Part shown: positions 59,436 through 64,000 of the stretch, one piece after another
Layout: each line of letters opens with the position of its first letter
Position numbering within the stretch: the stretch's first letter is position 1
DNA from: Mangifera indica
Lineage: Eukaryota; Streptophyta; Magnoliopsida; Sapindales; Anacardiaceae
Length of the DNA: 64,000 bases
Direction: 5' to 3'
Assembly: GCF_011075055.1 (NCBI RefSeq)
Contig: NC_058155.1
Coordinates: forward strand, 6,033,537 to 6,097,536
Made by a program: the position numbers and the translations under genes
The notes under the pieces: model-generated
Told to the model about the DNA's origin: nothing
What the model saw: only the letters and a program-made list of their open reading frames with translations
Database searches by the model: none

Positions 59436-60000
59436 AGTGAAAAGACGCGAAACATCTGAGTTCTGTGAGGACTGGTATCAACACAAACAAAATTACCCAC
59501 GCGTCAAGTCTTTTCTCCTTTTTCTTTTTTTTATAAATCAAAACTTTTTCTCTTTATAAAAAGCCCCGTTTTTTATTTGACTTTTAAAAGAATGTGATCA
59601 CATTTTAAACTCTTTTTCAAACCCCACAAGAAACTTAGATGTTGTCCGTACACTGATGACAACTTGTTTGAGAAGGGGAGCGACGTCATGAAGAGGAGAC
59701 TGAAGACTTTTCTTTTCTTCCTTGAGACACCAAACGGCCGAATGGGAATTGAATAAATGAGCGAATGACTTTTGGGCTCTTTAATATGCTTTTAAAAAGC
59801 ATTTCAAGGTGTGATATGATATGCCAAACAAAAGACGATGTTAAGTGTGTTAGCAGCTTTTCAAGTGGAAGTACTATAGATTCCTTGTTTCTTCATTGCA
59901 TTTGCATGGTGTTTTCTTCCTACTGAAGTAAGCTAGTTGCCTCTCATTGGTAAAGCTACTTCATTTGACTGTGTAATTCTCAGAAGAAGGATCAGTGGAT

Positions 60001-63000
60001 ATGATGATGGAAGGTGAAGATAGTAGTAGCAGCAAGAAGAGAGGAGTTCAAAATCATAACGATGGCTTCATTAATATTCTCTTTTCTTGGTCTCTTGATG
60101 ACATTTGTAATGAAAATCTTTTCAGTCATAAGGTTTGCTTTCTTACCCTACTTCATTTTCAGAAACTATTAAATTTTAATAAAGAAATATTTGTAGTTTG
60201 TTTCCTTTTTTTTTTTTTTGGCAACGGTTGATCTCATTCAGCAACAAGCTTTAGATGAGACTTCTCTTTACTTTCTAGTGCTTTCATCTTATGTTCAAGT
60301 TCATGCTGGCTGAAAATAGTTTAATTGATAGTTTATTTCTGAATTGAGTAATTGTTTTATTCCTTTCAGGTGGAAAAAATTCCTGAATCATTTGACTCTG
60401 TCACTCAGTATTTCGAATCATTTGTTTGTCCTTTGTTGGAAGAAACACGAGCACAACTGTTCTCAGCCATGGAGACCATTTCAAGCGCACCTTATGCTAA
60501 GGTGGATGTTTTTAGGCCCCATGGACCTGAGCTGCATGATGTTAAGATTGATTACTGGAGGAACAGGTTCAGTAACAATGGTAAAGAGCCTTATAAAACT
60601 TTGCCGGGGGATATTTTAATTTTAGCAGATGCAAAGCCTGAAACTATTTCCGACTTGGAGAGGGTTGGTAGGATGTGGTCTTTTCTATCAGTCATGAAAA
60701 TCGCAGGGGATGATGATGAAAATGATAACGATACCACTTCTACTTACTTTAAAGTGAAGGCTTCAAAAAGCATCCAGCAGTTTGATGGGGAGAAATCACT
60801 GTTTGTGATTTTCTTGGCAAATATTACTACTAACAGAAGAATATGGAAATCCTTGAACATGTCTCGAAATTTGAAGATTATCAATGAAGTTTTATGCAGG
60901 AATTCTGTGGTAAGTTTTCTGAAGATGATTTACTTATACTATACTTATTCTTGCTGACAAACATTGTGTAGTTTTTGATTGAGACTTGCATGTTGAATGA
61001 CAGTTGGAGGAAAGTTGCCAAGTCTGTTCTGAACTGAATGGAGGCATCTTATATGAGAAATTTGGTAGTGGTGTATCATCAACATTGAATGCAGTTCTTA
61101 CCTGTCTTGATGGAGTGCGTTGTGATCACAAGTCCTCTGTGCAACTTATATGGGGTCCCCCTGGAACAGGGAAAACTAAAGCTGTTAGTATGCTTCTCTT
61201 TACGCTGTTGAAAACAAAATGCAGAACCCTTACTTGTGCCCCGACAAATGTTGCAATTACTGAAGTTGCTTCTCGTGTTCTGAAGCTGCTGAAAGAATCG
61301 ATTAAAACTGACGACTATGGAAGTGAGACTCTGTTGCTTCCTCTTGGAGATATTCTCTTGTTTGGGAGTAAGGAGAGACTCAAAGTTGGTCAAGAAATAG
61401 AAGAAATATATCTGGATTATCGTGTTAAAAGGCTTTCAGAGTGTTTTGGTATGCTGACTGGCTGGAGGCATTGCTTCTCATCCATGATGGATTTACTTGA
61501 AGATTGCGTTTCTCAGTATCACATTTTCTTGGAGAATAAATTGATAAAGAAGAAAGAAAGCGTTGACAAAAATGAAGTCAAAGAGAATTACAGGAATATG
61601 GAAACGGAAGGTGACACTGAGGAGTTTAATTCATTTCTTGAATTTGTGAGAGATAGATTTAAACATACTGCCACTCCTCTTAGAAATTGTGTATATATCT
61701 TCTCCACTCATATACCCAAAAGTTTCATTTTGGAAAGTAATTTTCAAAATATGGTAGATCTTATCAGTTTACTTGATTCTTTCGAAACTTTGTTGTTTCA
61801 AAAAAATGTAGTTTCTGACGAGCTGCAAGAGCTCTTTTCACATTCAGTAGCTGAAGAGTTTTTTTCATCACCTGGGCATAGAAATTACTTGTTGCAGAAA
61901 AGGAGAGGTGAATGCCATACTGTTTTAAGAAATCTTCATGATTCCTTTAGTAAACTTGAGTTTCCAAGAGGTATGAACAAAGATTCGTTAAAGGATTTCT
62001 GTTTTAAAACAGCTTCTGTAATATTTTGCACTAAGTCTAGTGCATTTAAGCTGCATTATGTGGACATGGAACCACTGAACATTCTGGTCATTGATGAGGC
62101 GGCACAACTAAGAGAAAGTGAGTCGACAATACTGCTGCAACTGTTCGGCTTAAATCACACTATTCTCATTGGGGATGAATGCCAATTGCCAGCAACGGTT
62201 AAATGCAAGGTATGGTTTATGTTATTTCAACAGTTCTGGGGACGTTTTTGTATTTGGCCTTTGCTTTACTTTTTAAGTTCCTTTGCTTGGCCTTTTTTTT
62301 CAGGTTTCTGATGAAGCTTCTTTCGGTAGAAGCTTATTTGAGAGGCTGAGCTCATTGGGTCACTCTAAACACCTGCTCAATACACAGTATCGGATGCACC
62401 CCTCAATTAGCTACTTCCCAAATTCACATTTTTATAACAACCAGATTTGGGATTATCCTAATGTTAAAAGAAAAAGCTACACAAAAGTCTTTTTGCCAAG
62501 ATCTCCAATATTCCGTTCATATTCTTTCATCAATATTCTCGAAGGGAGAGAAGAGTTCATTGGCCGTAGCTGGAGAAATATGGTTGAGGTAGCTGTTGTG
62601 ATGAAAATATTGCAGAACCTGTACAAAGGTATGTGTTGTTGGATTCTTATGTTTATATTACCATTTAAGAAATAAATTAGTTTTTATTTTGTCATGTCAT
62701 AGCTTACTCTATAACATATCGTTCATTTAAATTCTGATATTCTATCTTGAGAAACAAAACATTAGCTCCATATTGTCGGCATTTTGACTGATGACTGTAA
62801 GTGCCAGAGGCTTAACCTACCCTTCTATAGCAGGCACTTAATGCAACAAATTAATAAAGGGTAGAGCCATCCAATTTATAAATATCATCCTCTATAATTT
62901 TGCACTTAAGAAACTAGCATTTTTTAGAATAATTTATATATTTACATGGACTTTTATTTCAATTATGCAAATGGAAATCTAAAAGTGCTGATTTCTTGTT

Positions 63001-64000
63001 AATGTCTAATGCTATATACTGTCAAATTCTTTTCAATTTGTTGCCTAATATCTCACGCATATACTAATTTGTATTATGCATCACTTGTTAAACATGATTG
63101 AAGAGAAAGAGTTAAATTAAATAATGAAATCATTATATAAATGAAATGAATTGTTTCAACTTGACCAAATTCCAAAAATACTTCTATTGAATCTCCTTAT
63201 TATATCCTTGGTAATTCATAATATGCAGATTGGAATGACTCAAAACAGAAGCTGAGCATTGGCATAGTCTCACCTTACGGTGCGCAAGTACACACAATTC
63301 AAGAAAAAATTGGAGGCAAGTATGATAACTGTGATGACTTTACTGTAAAAGTGAAGTCAATTGATGGGTTTCAAGGTGGTGAGGAGGACATTATTATAAT
63401 TTCGACTGTGAGATTCAACAGAAGTGGATCCATTGGATTCTTGTCCAAGCCACAGAGAATCAATGTTGCGCTTACGAGGGCTAGGTATACATGTAAATAT
63501 TGTGTAATGTGTTTTGTTCATTTTACTAACTATAGTGAATAACTACTGTCCCTTTGATACCCTTTAGGCACTGTTTATGGATTTTAGGGAATGAAAGAAC
63601 CTTAACTCATGGTGAATCTGTTTGGGAAATCTTAATCCATGATGCTAAGGACCGCTGTTGTTTCTTTAATGCTGACAAAGATAAGGATATGGCCAAAGCT
63701 ATATTAGAGGCTTAATGAATTGGATGAATTGCTGAATGGTGACAGTATACTTTTCAGAAATCAAAAGTGGAAGGTATATTGTTTCCTTAGCTATACTTGC
63801 TTTGCCAATCAATTTTTCCTACCATGGTTAGTGCTTATATTTGTCAGTGACGCTTATTTCTCAGGTTGTTTTTAATGATAACTTCTTGAAATCTTTTAAA
63901 AGAATGAAATCAGATCGCGACAAGAAGTCGATTATCAACCTTCTAATGAAACTTTCAACTAGCTGGCGACCTAAGAGAAGGAACATAGATACTATTTGCC
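60001..64000 (+). pseudogene. Helicase C: SEN1-like part open, stop in exon 6, runs off window
   Basis: Exons: 60001-60132, 60370-60909, 61004-62209, 62304-62628, 63229-63484, 63568 onward, and exon 7 from about 63866. All SEN1/UPF1 motifs are present and in frame: [64 protein letters not shown]. Exon 3 is 15 bp shorter than in B but keeps frame. In exon 6 an 11-bp deletion creates TAA at 63713-63715, so translation ends after KDMAKAILEA, about 860 residues. The later exon 7 sequence is well kept. The product could still be a complete single-motor helicase like the shorter SEN1-like plant proteins, or the gene may be newly dead. The sister ATG used in B is GTG here; the next ATG, two codons on, is taken as start. 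Confidence 0.75.
62842..62901. mobile_element. 60-bp insertion in helicase C intron 4
   Basis: Absent from A and B. Flanked by an 8-bp direct repeat GCACTTAA (62834-62841 and 62902-62909). It has no clear inverted ends and may be a tiny internally deleted element or repair filler. Confidence 0.45.

Larger units (their letters stand above)
51948..64000 (+). repeat. Segmental duplication module C (PMEI-SPH-helicase), cut by window end
   Basis: Third module copy. It matches module A from 588 onward, without the hAT palindrome, and so shows the state before that rearrangement. It contains PMEI D, SPH C and helicase C, and runs off the right edge inside helicase exon 7. Confidence 0.8.

Overview
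The window is AT-rich nuclear DNA of a flowering plant, almost certainly a eudicot. The signs are spliced genes with GT-AG introns, Pla a 1-like invertase/pectin methylesterase inhibitor (PMEI) genes, plant self-incompatibility protein S1 homologues (SPH), hAT elements, a TRIM with an initiator-Met primer site, and many MITEs. The species cannot be fixed from the sequence. No rRNA, tRNA or CRISPR locus was seen.

The backbone is a three-gene module repeated three times on the + strand: a secreted PMEI-like protein, a secreted SPH protein, and a large SEN1/UPF1-like helicase of the plant TRANK1-like (TPR and ankyrin repeat-containing protein 1-like) family. Module A lies at about 0.6-20.9 kb, module B at 21.5-42.6 kb, and module C from 51.9 kb past the right edge. 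Homology covers the introns and the long gene-free stretch between SPH and helicase, so these are segmental tandem duplications. An extra PMEI gene of another subtype (50.2 kb) and a PMEI 3' relic (44.1 kb) lie between B and C.

The copies have decayed in complementary ways. PMEI: A looks intact, the 50.2 kb copy is intact but has a 3.3 kb hAT in its leader or promoter, B has an altered C-terminus, and D (module C) is internally deleted. SPH: A is intact, B lost its start codon and holds a TRIM, C has a stop at codon 28. Helicase: B is open throughout (about 1,890 aa, SEN1-like motor + UvrD-like motor + TPR-like segment + basic tail). A has two stops, a 2-base insertion in the Walker A codons and a large 3' deletion. 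C is open through all SEN1-like motifs, then stops in exon 6.

Mobile DNA explains most of the other structure. Between 1.1 and 8.25 kb two related hAT copies sit tail to tail as a palindrome with arms of about 2.5 kb and a rearranged centre. A nearly intact hAT (46756-50057) has perfect 15-bp terminal inverted repeats, a perfect 8-bp target duplication and one internal stop. Other insertions are a TRIM with a third LTR-like segment (26270-26934), a fold-back element (31409-32417), a hAT-type MITE (59141-59435), a possible Mutator-like element (16705-17284) and at least six copies of a palindromic MITE of about 150 bp. The upstream region of helicase B was rebuilt by a foreign 1 kb segment and a 191-bp tandem repeat.

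How the three module genes might work together is not shown by the sequence: two products are predicted to be secreted and one is predicted to be an intracellular nucleic-acid motor. Their co-duplication may be simple linkage.
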